64,000 nucleotides of DNA from CAVZXS01 sp963779325 (GTDB lineage Bacteria; Bacteroidota; Bacteroidia; Chitinophagales; Chitinophagaceae), in NCBI GenBank assembly GCA_963779325.1, contig CAVZXS010000011.1:741351-805350 (forward strand), read 5' to 3'. Positions 9,626 to 18,776 of the stretch are shown one piece after another (the stretch's first letter is position 1; every line of letters begins with the position of its first letter). A program made the position numbers and the translations under genes. Below the pieces are notes generated by a model. That model ran no database searches and was not told where the DNA came from. It saw nothing but the letters and a program-made list of their open reading frames with translations.

Positions 9626-10657
9626 TCAAAACAATTCATTTTGATTGCTCTTGGGAAAAGGCGTCTTGCCCAAATGCTCATACGCTTTGGCCGTTACTTC
9701 GCGGCCGCGGGGTGTACGCATAATAAAACCTTCCTGTATTAAAAAAGGTTCGTATACTTCTTCCAAAGTACCTGTTTCCTCGCCTACCGCCGTAGCTATG
9801 GTAGTGATGCCCACAGGGCCGCCCTTAAATTTATCAATGATGGTAGAAAGAATTCTGTTATCCATTTCATCCAACCCGTGTTCATCTACATTCAATGCTT
9901 TCAGTGCATGTTCGGTAATGGCCATATCAATTTTTCCGTCGCCGAGTACTTGTGCAAAATCCCTTACCCTGCGCAGCAGGCCATTGGCTATACGCGGTGT
10001 GCCGCGACTGCGTCGGGCAATTTCGCCGGCAGCATCGCTTGTTATTTTCACAGCAAGAATACCGGAGGAGCGAAGCAGAATTTTTTTCAATGTTTCGGCA
10101 TTATAATATTCCAATCTTGATTTAATACCGAACCGCGAAAGTAACGGCGCCGTTAATAAACCGCTGCGTGTAGTAGCGCCTATCAATGTAAAAGGATGAA
10201 TATTGATTTGTATACTTCTTGCATTGGGTCCGCTGTCAATCATAATATCAATCCGGAAATCTTCCATAGCGGCGTACAAATATTCTTCCACCACATTACT
10301 GAGCCGGTGTATTTCATCAATAAATAAAACGTCATGCGGTTCCAGGTTGGTCAGCAGCCCCGCCAGGTCACCGGGTTTTTCTATTACGGGTCCCGATGTT
10401 TCTTTGATATTTACGCCCAACTCGTTGGCAACAATTCTTGATAGAGTGGTTTTGCCCAAACCGGGGGGGCCGTGAAACAATACGTGATCTAATGCTTCGC
10501 TTCTTTGTTTGGCAGCCTTAATAAAAATTTTCAGGTTATCAATAATCTGTCCCTGCCCCGAAAAATCTTCAATTACATTGGGGCGAATATTATTTTCAAA
10601 CTCCTTATCGGCGGAGGATAGTAATTCTTTATCGCTGTTCAGGTTGAGGTTGCTCAT
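9626..10657 (-). CDS. ruvB: Holliday junction branch migration ATPase RuvB
   Basis: The AAA+ motor of the RuvABC resolvasome, which drives branch migration of Holliday junctions with RuvA. From the start chosen here (MSNLNLNSDKE, 10657) it is 343 residues, the usual family length; an upstream ATG would add 12 atypical residues. Walker A GPPGLGKT lies at 63-70, Walker B FIDEIHRL at ~112-119, and the sensor/arginine-finger region reads GATTRSGLLTAPLLSRFGI. The C-terminal winged-helix part includes EEVYEPFLIQEGFIMRTPRG. It is transcribed alone and diverges from the protoglobin group. Confidence 0.97.
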   Translation of the reverse strand: MSNLNLNSDKELLSSADKEFENNIRPNVIEDFSGQGQIIDNLKIFIKAAKQRSEALDHVLFHGPPGLGKTTLSRIVANELGVNIKETSGPVIEKPGDLAGLLTNLEPHDVLFIDEIHRLSNVVEEYLYAAMEDFRIDIMIDSGPNARSIQINIHPFTLIGATTRSGLLTAPLLSRFGIKSRLEYYNAETLKKILLRSSGILAVKITSDAAGEIARRSRGTPRIANGLLRRVRDFAQVLGDGKIDMAITEHALKALNVDEHGLDEMDNRILSTIIDKFKGGPVGITTIATAVGEETGTLEEVYEPFLIQEGFIMRTPRGREVTAKAYEHLGKTPFPKSNQNELF

Positions 10658-10724
10658 TGCTATGCAAATTAAGAAAATTAACCAATGCGGCAAGAATACC
10701 GTTCGCGAAGGAAAGAAATTTCTA

Positions 10725-10751
10725 TTTAGTTAGGAATCCTTACTATATTTG
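10725..10751 (+). promoter_or_regulatory. Probable promoter of the protoglobin group
   Basis: TATATTTG at 10744-10751 is an exact TAnnTTTG (-7) box of the Bacteroidota type. TTTAG at 10725-10729 is a weak -33 candidate. The start codon follows 28 bp downstream. Confidence 0.5.
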
Positions 10752-10779
10752 TTTTCTTTTATCACTTAAATACTATTTT

Positions 10780-11361
10780 ATGACAGCAATTAAAGGTTAT
10801 GACTATGCAAGTTCCGCTTTGGAACAATCGCCGGTAACGCTCACTGATCTTGCTTTATTAAAAAAAACATTACTCTGGAGTGATGAGGATGATAAAAATC
10901 TCCGGCTGGCGGGAGAAGTACTGAAAGACCAAACCGATGCCGTACTGGATTTATGGTACGGCTATGTAGGCGGCAACGAACACCTGGTGTATTATTTCAC
11001 CAATAAAGGGCAACCCAATACAGAATATCTTACCGCCGTAAGGGCAAGATTTGGCCAATGGATTTTAGATTTGTGCAACAAACCATACGATCAGCAATGG
11101 CTTAATTACCAGCACGAAATTGCCAAGCGCCATCACAGTATTAAAAAAAATAAAACCGACGGCGTGGATGCAGTACCAATTGTTCATTTCCGGTATTTAG
11201 TCGCTTTTATTTTTCCTATTACTGTAACTATTAAATCTTTTTTGCAAAAGAAGGGCCATACAACCGACGAGGTAGAAGGTATGTACAATGCCTGGTTTAA
11301 AGCAGTGACGCTTACCGCCTTGCTGTGGTGCCATCCGTATATTAACAAAAACGAATTTTAG
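10780..11361 (+). CDS. Protoglobin domain protein (heme-binding globin)
   Basis: A 193-residue single-domain protein starting at MTAIKGYDYASS; a longer frame from 10657 would cross the promoter. It matches the protoglobin family, with TDLALLKKTLLWSDEDDKNL at the N-terminus and the heme-pocket region YQHEIAKRHHSIKKNKTDGV. The RHH at about 117-119 holds the likely proximal histidine. C-terminal helices include RYLVAFIFPITVTIKSF. There is no fused kinase or cyclase, so it is a stand-alone globin. Protoglobins bind O2, NO and CO. Gas sensing or NO handling is a family-level expectation, supported here by the downstream cysteine-rich regulator. Confidence 0.88.
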   Translation: MTAIKGYDYASSALEQSPVTLTDLALLKKTLLWSDEDDKNLRLAGEVLKDQTDAVLDLWYGYVGGNEHLVYYFTNKGQPNTEYLTAVRARFGQWILDLCNKPYDQQWLNYQHEIAKRHHSIKKNKTDGVDAVPIVHFRYLVAFIFPITVTIKSFLQKKGHTTDEVEGMYNAWFKAVTLTALLWCHPYINKNEF

Positions 11362-11469
11362 TGTAAAGGGATATTTTTAAAAGAACCGGAATAGCCCGAT
11401 TGTTATCCATGTAATAAAAGGTTCCACCGGGCCATTCTTTTTTTATTAAGTTTAAAAATAAACAACAAT

Positions 11470-11732
11470 ATGAAAGTAGCGGTTTACGACACTTATGTAA
11501 TCAAAAAAGACGGAAGTGTTATGCATTTTGATATAATTGTTCCGGTTGAGAATAAAGACGTTAAGGGTATTCATAATTTCGGGCATAATATTTATCTGAT
11601 AAGAAGCAGGAAGGGCAGCCTCTTACGGCAAAAGAATGCCGGTTTTGTCATGTAGAAGAAGTAAGGCCCGCATGGGAAGAAGCGATTGAACAAAATGGTT
11701 ATTATATTTACGAAATGGAGGGATGTAATTAA
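11470..11732 (+). CDS. DUF2024 family protein, one-base frameshift
   Basis: It starts MKVAVYDTYVIKKDGSVMHF, the signature of DUF2024. The annotated frame stops at 11655 after 61 codons. From about 11590 a second frame reads KKQEGQPLTAKECRFCHVEE and ends YYIYEMEGCN, exactly the expected C-terminal half. Adding one T in CATAATATTT (near 11587) restores a continuous 87-residue protein. The C-terminal part has three Cys, including CRFC, that could bind metal. Its restored stop (11730-11732) shares one base with the start of the MarR gene, so the two are translationally coupled. Function of DUF2024 is unknown. The shift is probably a consensus error. Confidence 0.78.
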
Positions 11733-12346
11733 TGGCTAATCAAAAATCAGTTTTTGATATTGCAAAACAAAATAGCAATACGGACGACCGCATAGTAGCC
11801 GCATTGGAAAGAATATCGGAAGCTTTTCGTGTATTACTTTGGCAACAAAGCAAAGAAACGGGCCTGAGTCCCATTCAAATACAATTACTGATTTTTATTT
11901 TACATCACCCGGTTTCGCAATGTAAGGTGAGTTATTTAGCCGAAGAATTTAATATGACCAAGGCTACTATCAGTGACGCAGTAAAAGTGCTGGAGCAAAA
12001 AAAAATAATTACCAAACGTACTGAAGAAACGGATAGCAGGAGTTATATAATCCAACTCAGTGCAAAAGGAAAAGAGTTTGCTAATAAATCGTCTTTGTTT
12101 GCCAATTCTCTTTTGAAGCCCGTTGCTAACTTACCGGCAGAGCAAAAAGATCATTTTCTTTTCAGTTTGACCAATCTTATTTATCAACTTAACCGGGCCG
12201 GCATTATTCAACTTCAGCGTATGTGCTATACTTGCCGCTTCTTGGGCGAAAAAAATAATAAACATTATTGCACCCTGATGAAGATGCCTTTAAAAGAAAC
12301 GGATATAAGGATTGATTGCCCTGAACATGAAATTATACCATCTTAA
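11732..12346 (+). CDS. MarR-family regulator with C-terminal four-cysteine motif
   Basis: Residues ~20-150 form a MarR-type winged helix: LSPIQIQLLIFIL, LAEEFNMTKATISDAVKVL (recognition helix) and the wing with EETDSRSYIIQL. Beyond the usual end a C-terminal extension carries Cys165, Cys168, Cys180 and Cys196 (CYTC...HYC...DCPEH), spaced CX2C-X11-C-X15-C. This looks like a Zn or Fe-S site and suggests a redox- or NO-responsive switch. It is coupled to DUF2024 and lies downstream of the protoglobin. Likely it binds DNA as a dimer and represses its own group or oxidative/nitrosative genes; targets cannot be seen. It ends in a strong bidirectional terminator. Confidence 0.82.
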   Translation: MANQKSVFDIAKQNSNTDDRIVAALERISEAFRVLLWQQSKETGLSPIQIQLLIFILHHPVSQCKVSYLAEEFNMTKATISDAVKVLEQKKIITKRTEETDSRSYIIQLSAKGKEFANKSSLFANSLLKPVANLPAEQKDHFLFSLTNLIYQLNRAGIIQLQRMCYTCRFLGEKNNKHYCTLMKMPLKETDIRIDCPEHEIIPS

Positions 12347-12353
12347 TTTACTA

Positions 12354-12390
12354 AGTAGTCCAAAGCCCGTCTGACCGGACGGGGACTAAG
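12354..12390. repeat. Palindromic repeat of the CCCGTC/GACGGG type
   Basis: Nested inverted arms AGTCC...GGACT and CCCGTC...GACGGG lie just after the MarR stop. A related palindrome sits at 48467-48490. It is not followed by a T tract, so it is a repeat rather than the terminator. Confidence 0.6.
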
Positions 12391-12453
12391 TACTGTTTAT
12401 ATTCGGTATTATTGTCTCCGCTTAAATTTTCTTTCCCGATAAAATGATATTTT

Positions 12454-12503
12454 GATAAAATACAAAACCCTCTGATTAATTTCAGAGGGTTTTGTATTTT
12501 ATC
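12454..12503. terminator. Bidirectional intrinsic terminator between convergent genes
   Basis: A perfect 22-bp inverted repeat (12454-12475 with 12482-12503, loop TTAATT) has a GC core CCCTCTGA/TCAGAGGG and A/T-rich outer arms that provide a U tract in both directions. It serves the MarR gene (+) and the DUF937-OmpA gene (-). Confidence 0.93.
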
Positions 12504-12515
12504 AATTCATTAAAA

Positions 12516-13793
12516 TTATTGTCTTACGCTAACAGCAGTCCTCCTGTCTTTTCTTCTTTCTTCGTCAGATGCTTTTTCGTCTACAACGGCAAATTCTTCA
12601 CCATAGCCTTCCGCACCTGCAATACGCACAGCGTCAGAGCCATTTGCTTTTAATGCCGCAGCTACTGCATCAGCCCGGCTTTGCGATAATTTTTTATTAC
12701 CTGCATCATTACCTACCCTGTCTGTATAGCCGCCAATTTTAAGCTTGGCATCGGGGAAGGCTTTTAATATTGCAACTAAGTTTTTAACTTGGTCCATACT
12801 TGAAGCAGTTAAAGTAGCGCTGCCGGTTTCAAAATTCAGATTATCAAAATTGAACCATACCTTCTTCAATGAATCAGCGCCTAAGCCTTTCCAATTACCG
12901 CCAAGGAAAGCCACCAACTGATCTTCTATACCGCCTTTCAATGCATTTAATTCAACGCCGTCAGGCAGTTTTACTTTAATAGATTCAATAGCACCGGGAA
13001 TAACGGTTGCAATTTTCGCAGTATCGGTAACTACCGGTGTAGTTGTACCACTTGTTTCAGCAGGAGGCGTTTCCTTAGCCTTATCTCTAAAGAAAAGATA
13101 CCAGGCGCCAAGACCCGCGGCAGCTATTAATAAAAGCGGAACCAACCACTTTAACCCACCGCCTGTTTTGCGGGCAGCATCTTCAGCATAATGACCGGCG
13201 GAAGAAACTGTTTCTTTTGCACCACCGGTAATAGAAGATACCGCATCGCCTATCTTACCCACACCTAACATACCTGCCAAGCTGCCTAAACCACCGGGCA
13301 ACATTTTCATAATCGAATCTTTCTGGCTGCTCAATAAATTCATTAAGCCACCGGCATTTAATCCTGTTTCACTTGCATGCTTACCCAACGTGCCCAAAGC
13401 AGCAGGAGCAGCAATACTCATTAATGAACTGGCAGATGAACTTTTGATGCCCGCAAAGCTTGCGATAGTATCAACTATACCGCCCATTTTATCGCCAAAA
13501 ATACTTTTTAATAAGCCGCCGCCTTTTCCTAATAAGCCACCGCCGTCGCCAAAAAAATTACCCAAACCGCCCAAAAGACCGCTGCTGTGAGATTCTTTGG
13601 CCATATTGAAAACAGTATCGGCACCTGCACTGCCGGAAGATGCTTTAGAAATAACGCCGCCAAGTACCGAAGGCAAAATACCGGATATTGCTTTACCGAT
13701 ACCGCTTTCGCTTTCTCCGAGGAAAGAACCGGCTTTAGAAATGAGATCGGGAGTCAGATGCCCTTTAACGGCATCAAAGATGTTGAATGACAT
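12516..13793 (-). CDS. DUF937-OmpA fusion protein
   Basis: A 425-residue protein. The N-terminal ~180 residues are a Gly/Ser/Leu-rich DUF937 region (SFLGESESGIGKAISGILPS, PAALGTLGKHASETGLNAGG). A single transmembrane helix follows at about 216-235 (WLVPLLLIAAAGLGAWYLFF). The C-terminal ~120 residues form an OmpA peptidoglycan-binding domain with GGYTDRVGND and LSQSRADAVAAAL. There is no signal peptide, so DUF937 should be cytoplasmic and the OmpA domain periplasmic, linking cytoplasm to cell wall. The role of DUF937 is not known. Transcription is from its own upstream region, convergent with the MarR gene. Confidence 0.85.
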   Translation of the reverse strand: MSFNIFDAVKGHLTPDLISKAGSFLGESESGIGKAISGILPSVLGGVISKASSGSAGADTVFNMAKESHSSGLLGGLGNFFGDGGGLLGKGGGLLKSIFGDKMGGIVDTIASFAGIKSSSASSLMSIAAPAALGTLGKHASETGLNAGGLMNLLSSQKDSIMKMLPGGLGSLAGMLGVGKIGDAVSSITGGAKETVSSAGHYAEDAARKTGGGLKWLVPLLLIAAAGLGAWYLFFRDKAKETPPAETSGTTTPVVTDTAKIATVIPGAIESIKVKLPDGVELNALKGGIEDQLVAFLGGNWKGLGADSLKKVWFNFDNLNFETGSATLTASSMDQVKNLVAILKAFPDAKLKIGGYTDRVGNDAGNKKLSQSRADAVAAALKANGSDAVRIAGAEGYGEEFAVVDEKASDEERRKDRRTAVSVRQ

Positions 13794-13915
13794 AATTGTT
13801 TGGTTTTAGTGTTTATAAATGTGTTTTTACAGTCGGTAAGGTTAGTGGTTAGGTTGCGTAAGGTAACAAATATTAAGAATTAAGGTTCTTTCATAGTAAT
13901 TTTTTTATTATCAAT

Positions 13916-14653
13916 TTATAACGGGGGGGTATATCTATTCAGTTGTAAAACCAAATCGGGGTCGGGGCAATTGGCTAAATATTTTTCTTTTTCGTTGTAC
14001 CTGCATACGCCGGGATAATCGCCCTGCATACCCTGCATATCTATTATTACCTGGCAATGCAGGTGCGGCGGCCAATGTCCGTTTTCAAATATCATTCCGA
14101 ACTCGGCAAATACATCTCCTTTATTTATATGCTGCCCCTGCTGCAGGTTTTTTAAAGAATTAAGACTCAGATGTCCGTACAAAATGTGGAAGGTAATCCC
14201 CTCTACGCGATGCGTAAGAATTATAGTAGCTCCGTAATCGCCAAAATTATTATTGAAAGCATAACTGTGAACAATACCGTCAATCGGGGCCATTACCGCC
14301 GTACCCGATTGGCCCCAAATATCAATTCCTAAATGAAGTCTCCGGGGTTCGCTTTCAGCTCCGTTTTCCACCGCAGAATGCGCCTCGGAAGATCCGAACA
14401 ATTTACTGCGACTGTAAACAGTACGATGTTCATTGTAACCGCCAATTCCAAATTTTGCTTTATTACTTTCCAGCAGGCGACTGATATAGTCTGAAAATTT
14501 ATTAGTGTCCTTCACAATCGCTTCGGTAAGGTTTTTATTTTTTTCTGTAAAATCAAACGCAATAATTTTTTCTGCAGCAGCATTAAACGGAACAACAGGG
14601 TGAAATGCCGGTTGGTGTTTTTTTAAAAGACCGGGTAATGCTGTTTGATTCAT
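13916..14653 (-). CDS. M23-type metallopeptidase (peptidoglycan endopeptidase fold)
   Basis: A 245-residue protein with the LytM/M23 zinc site: H107-x3-D111 in HLGIDIWGQSG and the HLH pair H197/H199 in PPHLHC, with H161 in YGHLS. The order and spacing fit active M23 enzymes that cut peptide cross-links. No signal peptide is evident (MNQTALPGLLKKHQPAFHPV), which is odd for a cell-wall enzyme, so it may use another export route or act on another substrate. It diverges from the Pro-rich secreted protein at 14869. Confidence in family is high and in substrate low. Confidence 0.85.
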   Translation of the reverse strand: MNQTALPGLLKKHQPAFHPVVPFNAAAEKIIAFDFTEKNKNLTEAIVKDTNKFSDYISRLLESNKAKFGIGGYNEHRTVYSRSKLFGSSEAHSAVENGAESEPRRLHLGIDIWGQSGTAVMAPIDGIVHSYAFNNNFGDYGATIILTHRVEGITFHILYGHLSLNSLKNLQQGQHINKGDVFAEFGMIFENGHWPPHLHCQVIIDMQGMQGDYPGVCRYNEKEKYLANCPDPDLVLQLNRYTPPL

Positions 14654-14868
14654 GGTTAGTAATTTATATCAGTTATAGAATTAGACGGCCTCCCCTGCTG
14701 CTAAAACATAAAAAAATGGTAAATAGCCTGTACTAAAAGTACGAAATGTTTTTTTGCCCCGTCTTTCACCCGAAGTTTATAAATAAAACAAAGGGATTTA
14801 CCGGAGTTGGCATACAGCGGGTAAAAACTGCAAAATATATTGCCCCCGTATTCGTTTTAGTTAATAAT

Positions 14869-15966
14869 ATGTATAAAAGAACTATCGCCAAATTCATTTT
14901 TTCTTGTTTATTTCTGCTTATTTCCGCTACCGGTTTTGCGCAGCAAATTACCGGCGTATGGGAAGGGAAAATAGGCAAACAAAAAGTAGAAGTAAAGTTG
15001 GTGCAAAACGGCGACAGCATTTTCGGCACATCCTATTATTACGAGTCTGCCAATAATTACCGACGCTATAATGTAAAGGGACATTTTGATAATGAAACCA
15101 ATGAAGTGGTTTGGTGGGATGACAGGCTGGTAGATGAGAAAGGCCCCCAAATAAGAACAGGAAAGCAGGGTGTAATGCCGTTGTTGTCAAGAGCAGATTT
15201 TAATTGTCCGGGCGGCGGCGTAATGATGCTGGACGGAAAAACGGCATTAAAAGAAAATGAAGAGATGCCGAAAGGCGAAGTGCATTTGAATAAAACAGGA
15301 AGCACCAATTTTGAAGATGAATGGGATAATTTAATTGACGGATACACAGTAGGCAGCAATGATACTGAAGTAATAGACAGCGTGGCGGCAATAGCTGCGG
15401 CAAATCAAAATAGAAAAACTGAGCCGGTACAGCAGGAACCAAAGCCTGAGAAAAAACAACCTGAGCAGGTATTTATTCCGACGCCTGTAAAAAAAGAAGA
15501 GCCTGCTAAAGAGGTGGTACGGGAAAAACCGGTTGTAAAAACGGAACCGATAAAAGAAGAACCCAAACCGGTTGTGAAAATTGCAGTGCCGGTTGCGTCG
15601 CCAACTATAGAAGAAAAATTTACAGCAAGGAAAAAAATATTAACGACTGAAATTCCCGTTACCGGCGACTCTATTGAACTTCGTTTTTATGATAATGCGG
15701 AAGTTGACGGCGATTCTATTTCACTGTTTTTAAATGATAAACTTATTTTTAATCATATACGTCTTACCGGCAAAGCATATGTTCTGAAATTAGCCGCTTC
15801 GCAATTATCGGGTACCAACGAATTGGTAATGGTAGCTGAAAACTTAGGAAGCATTCCGCCCAATACCAGCTATATGGTAGCCACAGACGGCGATAAAAAG
15901 TACGAAGCCTTTTTGGCCAGTACCGAAAACAGCAGCGCATTAATCAGGTTGGTAAAGAAAGAATAA
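14869..15966 (+). CDS. Secreted protein with Pro/Lys/Glu-rich linker, unknown function
   Basis: The start at 14869 gives a clean signal peptide (MYKRTIAKFIFSCLFLLISA, cleavage near GFAQ) and 365 residues; an earlier ATG at 14746 would prefix 41 unlikely residues. Domain 1 (~25-130) begins ITGVWEGKIGKQKVEVKLVQ and looks like a beta-rich lipocalin-like or 'GxWxG' fold common in Bacteroidota. A low-complexity linker of VKKEEPAKE-type repeats follows (~165-235). Domain 2 (~255-365, SIELRFYDNAEVDGDSISLF...) is a second beta-sandwich seen in related secreted proteins. No catalytic residues are recognised. It is probably periplasmic or surface-exposed. Confidence 0.7.
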   Translation: MYKRTIAKFIFSCLFLLISATGFAQQITGVWEGKIGKQKVEVKLVQNGDSIFGTSYYYESANNYRRYNVKGHFDNETNEVVWWDDRLVDEKGPQIRTGKQGVMPLLSRADFNCPGGGVMMLDGKTALKENEEMPKGEVHLNKTGSTNFEDEWDNLIDGYTVGSNDTEVIDSVAAIAAANQNRKTEPVQQEPKPEKKQPEQVFIPTPVKKEEPAKEVVREKPVVKTEPIKEEPKPVVKIAVPVASPTIEEKFTARKKILTTEIPVTGDSIELRFYDNAEVDGDSISLFLNDKLIFNHIRLTGKAYVLKLAASQLSGTNELVMVAENLGSIPPNTSYMVATDGDKKYEAFLASTENSSALIRLVKKE

Positions 15967-16112
15967 GTTTTAGTCTTTATATCTGCAATGTTTTAAACAC
16001 CCTTACACGAAGTTTATACTTATTTTATGTTCAGGGTTTAATTTTCAAAAATTAATAAACAAAATATTTTTAGTAAACGATTTTTAATATTTTCACAAAA
16101 ACTAACTGTATT

Positions 16113-17216
16113 GTGAAATTAACCACCCGGAAGATCGCTTACGGAACCGAATCACAAAATTGCAAAAACTGCGGCCACCCTTTTAAAGGCAGGGTATGCA
16201 ATATGTGCGGTGAAAAAGTTTTTGAAGAAAAGCAACTCAGCGGCAAGCATTTTTTTCATGAGGTCATCGATTTCTTCTATCACTTCGAGAATAAGGTTAT
16301 AAAAACCATTAAGCTTAATTTTTTAAAACCCGGCTTCGTAACTAAAGAAAACCTGAACGGAATACGCGTACCCTATGCAAAGCCAATACAGTTATATCTT
16401 GTTGTGGCTTTTCTGTTTTATATTATTGTAAGTAAAGTTGGGGTTACTGATTATATTCCTAATTACGGTGATCATAAGTATTATACTTTATCAGATCACA
16501 GCTTATTTAAATGGACTAAGCCTGCGGATGAATGGTCGATGAATTCTATCGACTCGATGTGGATACGAAAGGGAAGGGATATGGAAAAACGAATAGCGGC
16601 CGGCTATACAGAATATTTTATAAAAAGAAATGAATTGGTTTTGGGAGGCAGAGGAAATAAAGACAGTGTTGTTCTTTCGCCCTATAAACTCCCGGTAATT
16701 GCCTTTCGCGATATGGCCCAAGTACGAAGTGTATTATTTGATGCAAAAGTGGGAACATTTGGTAAAACATTCATTTTTATATTGCTCCCATTTTTTGCAG
16801 CCGCGTTCTTCTTAATTTTTTCAAAAAAAATAAAATACTACGGCGCTTCATTAATTTTAGCCACTCACTTTATGGTGTACAATTTATGCGTTTACAGTTT
16901 GCATGCGCTTATAAGTACGGCGCCGCAGTATATTGATAAATCGCTTAAAAACTGGGTGATGCGACCGGTTAATTCTATTTTTTATAATGATTCGGTTGCG
17001 CCGGTTTCGAATTTTCTCTTCGGCGGCAGTTTTGAGTTTTTTCATCTGCTGTTTTGGATGCCGTGGATGTTTATCGCTTTTAAAAGATTATTTAATACAC
17101 CTTGGTGGCAAAACCTGCTGATATCGTATGTATGCAGCAGGGTCTTCTTTTATCTTATATTCGGTGTATTAAAAAAGATTGTTATCGCTTTTACCATTTG
17201 GACGCTGCGTATTTGA
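16113..17216 (+). CDS. DUF3667 family membrane protein with N-terminal zinc ribbon
   Basis: A GTG start gives MKLTTRKIAYG. A four-cysteine ribbon at C17, C20, C29 and C32 (CX2CX8CX2C) precedes the conserved segment FFHEVIDFFYHFENKVIKTI and NFLKPGFVTKENLNG, diagnostic of DUF3667. Transmembrane helices follow at ~90-108 (IQLYLVVAFLFYIIVS), ~220-238, ~245-270, ~310-330 and ~340-360. A ~110-residue soluble loop lies between helices one and two. The family is common in Bacteroidota and of unknown function. It stands alone, convergent with the DoxX-GIN gene. Confidence 0.85.
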   Translation: MKLTTRKIAYGTESQNCKNCGHPFKGRVCNMCGEKVFEEKQLSGKHFFHEVIDFFYHFENKVIKTIKLNFLKPGFVTKENLNGIRVPYAKPIQLYLVVAFLFYIIVSKVGVTDYIPNYGDHKYYTLSDHSLFKWTKPADEWSMNSIDSMWIRKGRDMEKRIAAGYTEYFIKRNELVLGGRGNKDSVVLSPYKLPVIAFRDMAQVRSVLFDAKVGTFGKTFIFILLPFFAAAFFLIFSKKIKYYGASLILATHFMVYNLCVYSLHALISTAPQYIDKSLKNWVMRPVNSIFYNDSVAPVSNFLFGGSFEFFHLLFWMPWMFIAFKRLFNTPWWQNLLISYVCSRVFFYLIFGVLKKIVIAFTIWTLRI

Positions 17217-17261
17217 TTTTTCAGCGGTATAGACAATTTCGATGAGTAAAACCACGGACTT

Positions 17262-18671
17262 TTATTCAGGCTTGATAATAAATGTTTGATTATTCTTTTC
17301 TTCTGTTACAACATAAACAGGTTTTTTAAAAGTCGTGAACTGATTGCCTTTATAAATTTTTGTACCTACCGGAAATGATTCCGTAATACTATCCTGCGCT
17401 TTTATATCAATACCGTAGCTTCCTTTTACCGGGTATTTAACCGACAGATAAATCCATTTATCAGACTGATTTTTGATGATAACAGCAACAAGCTTACTTT
17501 TTTCAGGTGAAATATGGTTACTGGTTTTTTCTTCATCAGCATATTTTATTTCACCGTTGCCGCTGGTATTGGAACCCGCATCAGCCTTTCCTTTTCCTTT
17601 ATTAATTATATTACCATTGCCGCTGCCGTTTGCAGTAAAAGGGTTGTCGGCATTTACATATACATTGCCATTTCCGCTTTTATTTATTTTTACTGATTTA
17701 GCAATCATCTCTTCCGCTTTTACAGTTCCGTTGCCGGAGCAAAAAATATCCAGTTCATCAATACTTCCTTTTAAAAACGCATTACCATTGCCCGAATTCT
17801 TTATACGAAAATAACGGCCGGTTATTCCGTTGACGTAGAGGTTGCCATTACCCCTGTGTTTTACCACAGAAATTTCCGGCAAAGAAATTTTTATATTGAT
17901 ATTGGTTTCTTCAATATACAGCCGGTTATTTAAGTTGCCGGTTAATTCGATGCTGAGTTCACCGTTCTTTTCAGATACATCCAGCAGGCTTTCAAGATTA
18001 TCATCGATAGAAACAGCAATAGAAAAAGGCTTACCAATTTCAATCTCTACTTTACCGTCCAAGTCTGCTAATTCTACCTTGTCGAAATTTTTGTACTCAA
18101 AACTCTTATTGATAATTTTGCCGGAACCTTTTAACGGCCCTTTTTGTGCCTGTACAATTGTAGTAATACATAACAATGCAGATACTAAGGCTACTTTACC
18201 GGCAGCCGGAGCAATTATTTTTTTTCTATTCAAAATTAATTTATCTACTGAGTATTTTCCGCCGCCTGCAAATGCGGCAAATACATAACCCCAAAATAAT
18301 GTTTGCTGAAAATACATGCCGGTTAAAGGCTCGGGAGAATCATACCATATAAAAGAGATTACAAAAAACTGAAAGGCTAACTGCAGTGCTGAAAAGCGGG
18401 TAAGAAAGCCTAATGCCAAACAAATACCCCCGATAAATTCTCCCCAACTTGCCAAAGTAGCCCAAAATGCAGGTGAGATAAATGTAAAACCAATTTCACC
18501 TACTTGTTTTACAAACCAATCCGGCGCCATACCATCTTTCATTTTGGGTAAGCCTGCATGCAGTGCAAGACTTAAGCCTAAATGAATACGAACCAATAAC
18601 CAAGCGGCGTTGAGTGTTTTATTTTCACCTAATGAGGTGCCAAATAAAAATTGACGAATATTACTTTTCAT
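17262..18671 (-). CDS. DoxX membrane domain fused to head-GIN (DUF2807-like) domain
   Basis: The start at 18671 (MKSNIRQFLFGTSL) gives 469 residues and is preferred to an upstream ATG at 18776 that lacks family similarity. Residues ~15-145 are a DoxX-type four-helix membrane domain (ARxHxG-like VRIHLGLSLALHAGLPKMKD; GGICLALGFLTRFSA). A hydrophobic stretch at ~159-177 (KVALVSALLCITTIVQAQ) looks just like the signal peptide of a free-standing GIN protein. The head-GIN beta-helix follows (~180-370), with repeating SGNGN motifs, then an Ig-like tail. The fusion would anchor the GIN domain outside the inner membrane. Function unknown. Confidence 0.82.
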   Translation of the reverse strand: MKSNIRQFLFGTSLGENKTLNAAWLLVRIHLGLSLALHAGLPKMKDGMAPDWFVKQVGEIGFTFISPAFWATLASWGEFIGGICLALGFLTRFSALQLAFQFFVISFIWYDSPEPLTGMYFQQTLFWGYVFAAFAGGGKYSVDKLILNRKKIIAPAAGKVALVSALLCITTIVQAQKGPLKGSGKIINKSFEYKNFDKVELADLDGKVEIEIGKPFSIAVSIDDNLESLLDVSEKNGELSIELTGNLNNRLYIEETNINIKISLPEISVVKHRGNGNLYVNGITGRYFRIKNSGNGNAFLKGSIDELDIFCSGNGTVKAEEMIAKSVKINKSGNGNVYVNADNPFTANGSGNGNIINKGKGKADAGSNTSGNGEIKYADEEKTSNHISPEKSKLVAVIIKNQSDKWIYLSVKYPVKGSYGIDIKAQDSITESFPVGTKIYKGNQFTTFKKPVYVVTEEKNNQTFIIKPE

Positions 18672-18776
18672 TTTGAAAAATTTTAGAATGAAATAAATTG
18701 TTTCGTCAAAGATGCGGTTAGCAAAGCCTATCAGTCGCTGCAAAAGATGATATGAGACAGAGTAAAGAGGTCTCAT

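Noticed and set aside
9539..10733. Several plus-strand frames across ruvB
   Set aside because: All are antisense to the clearly conserved RuvB protein.
17473..18288. Plus-strand open frames opposite the GIN domain
   Set aside because: Antisense to a well-supported domain, low-complexity Leu/Pro/Ser composition.
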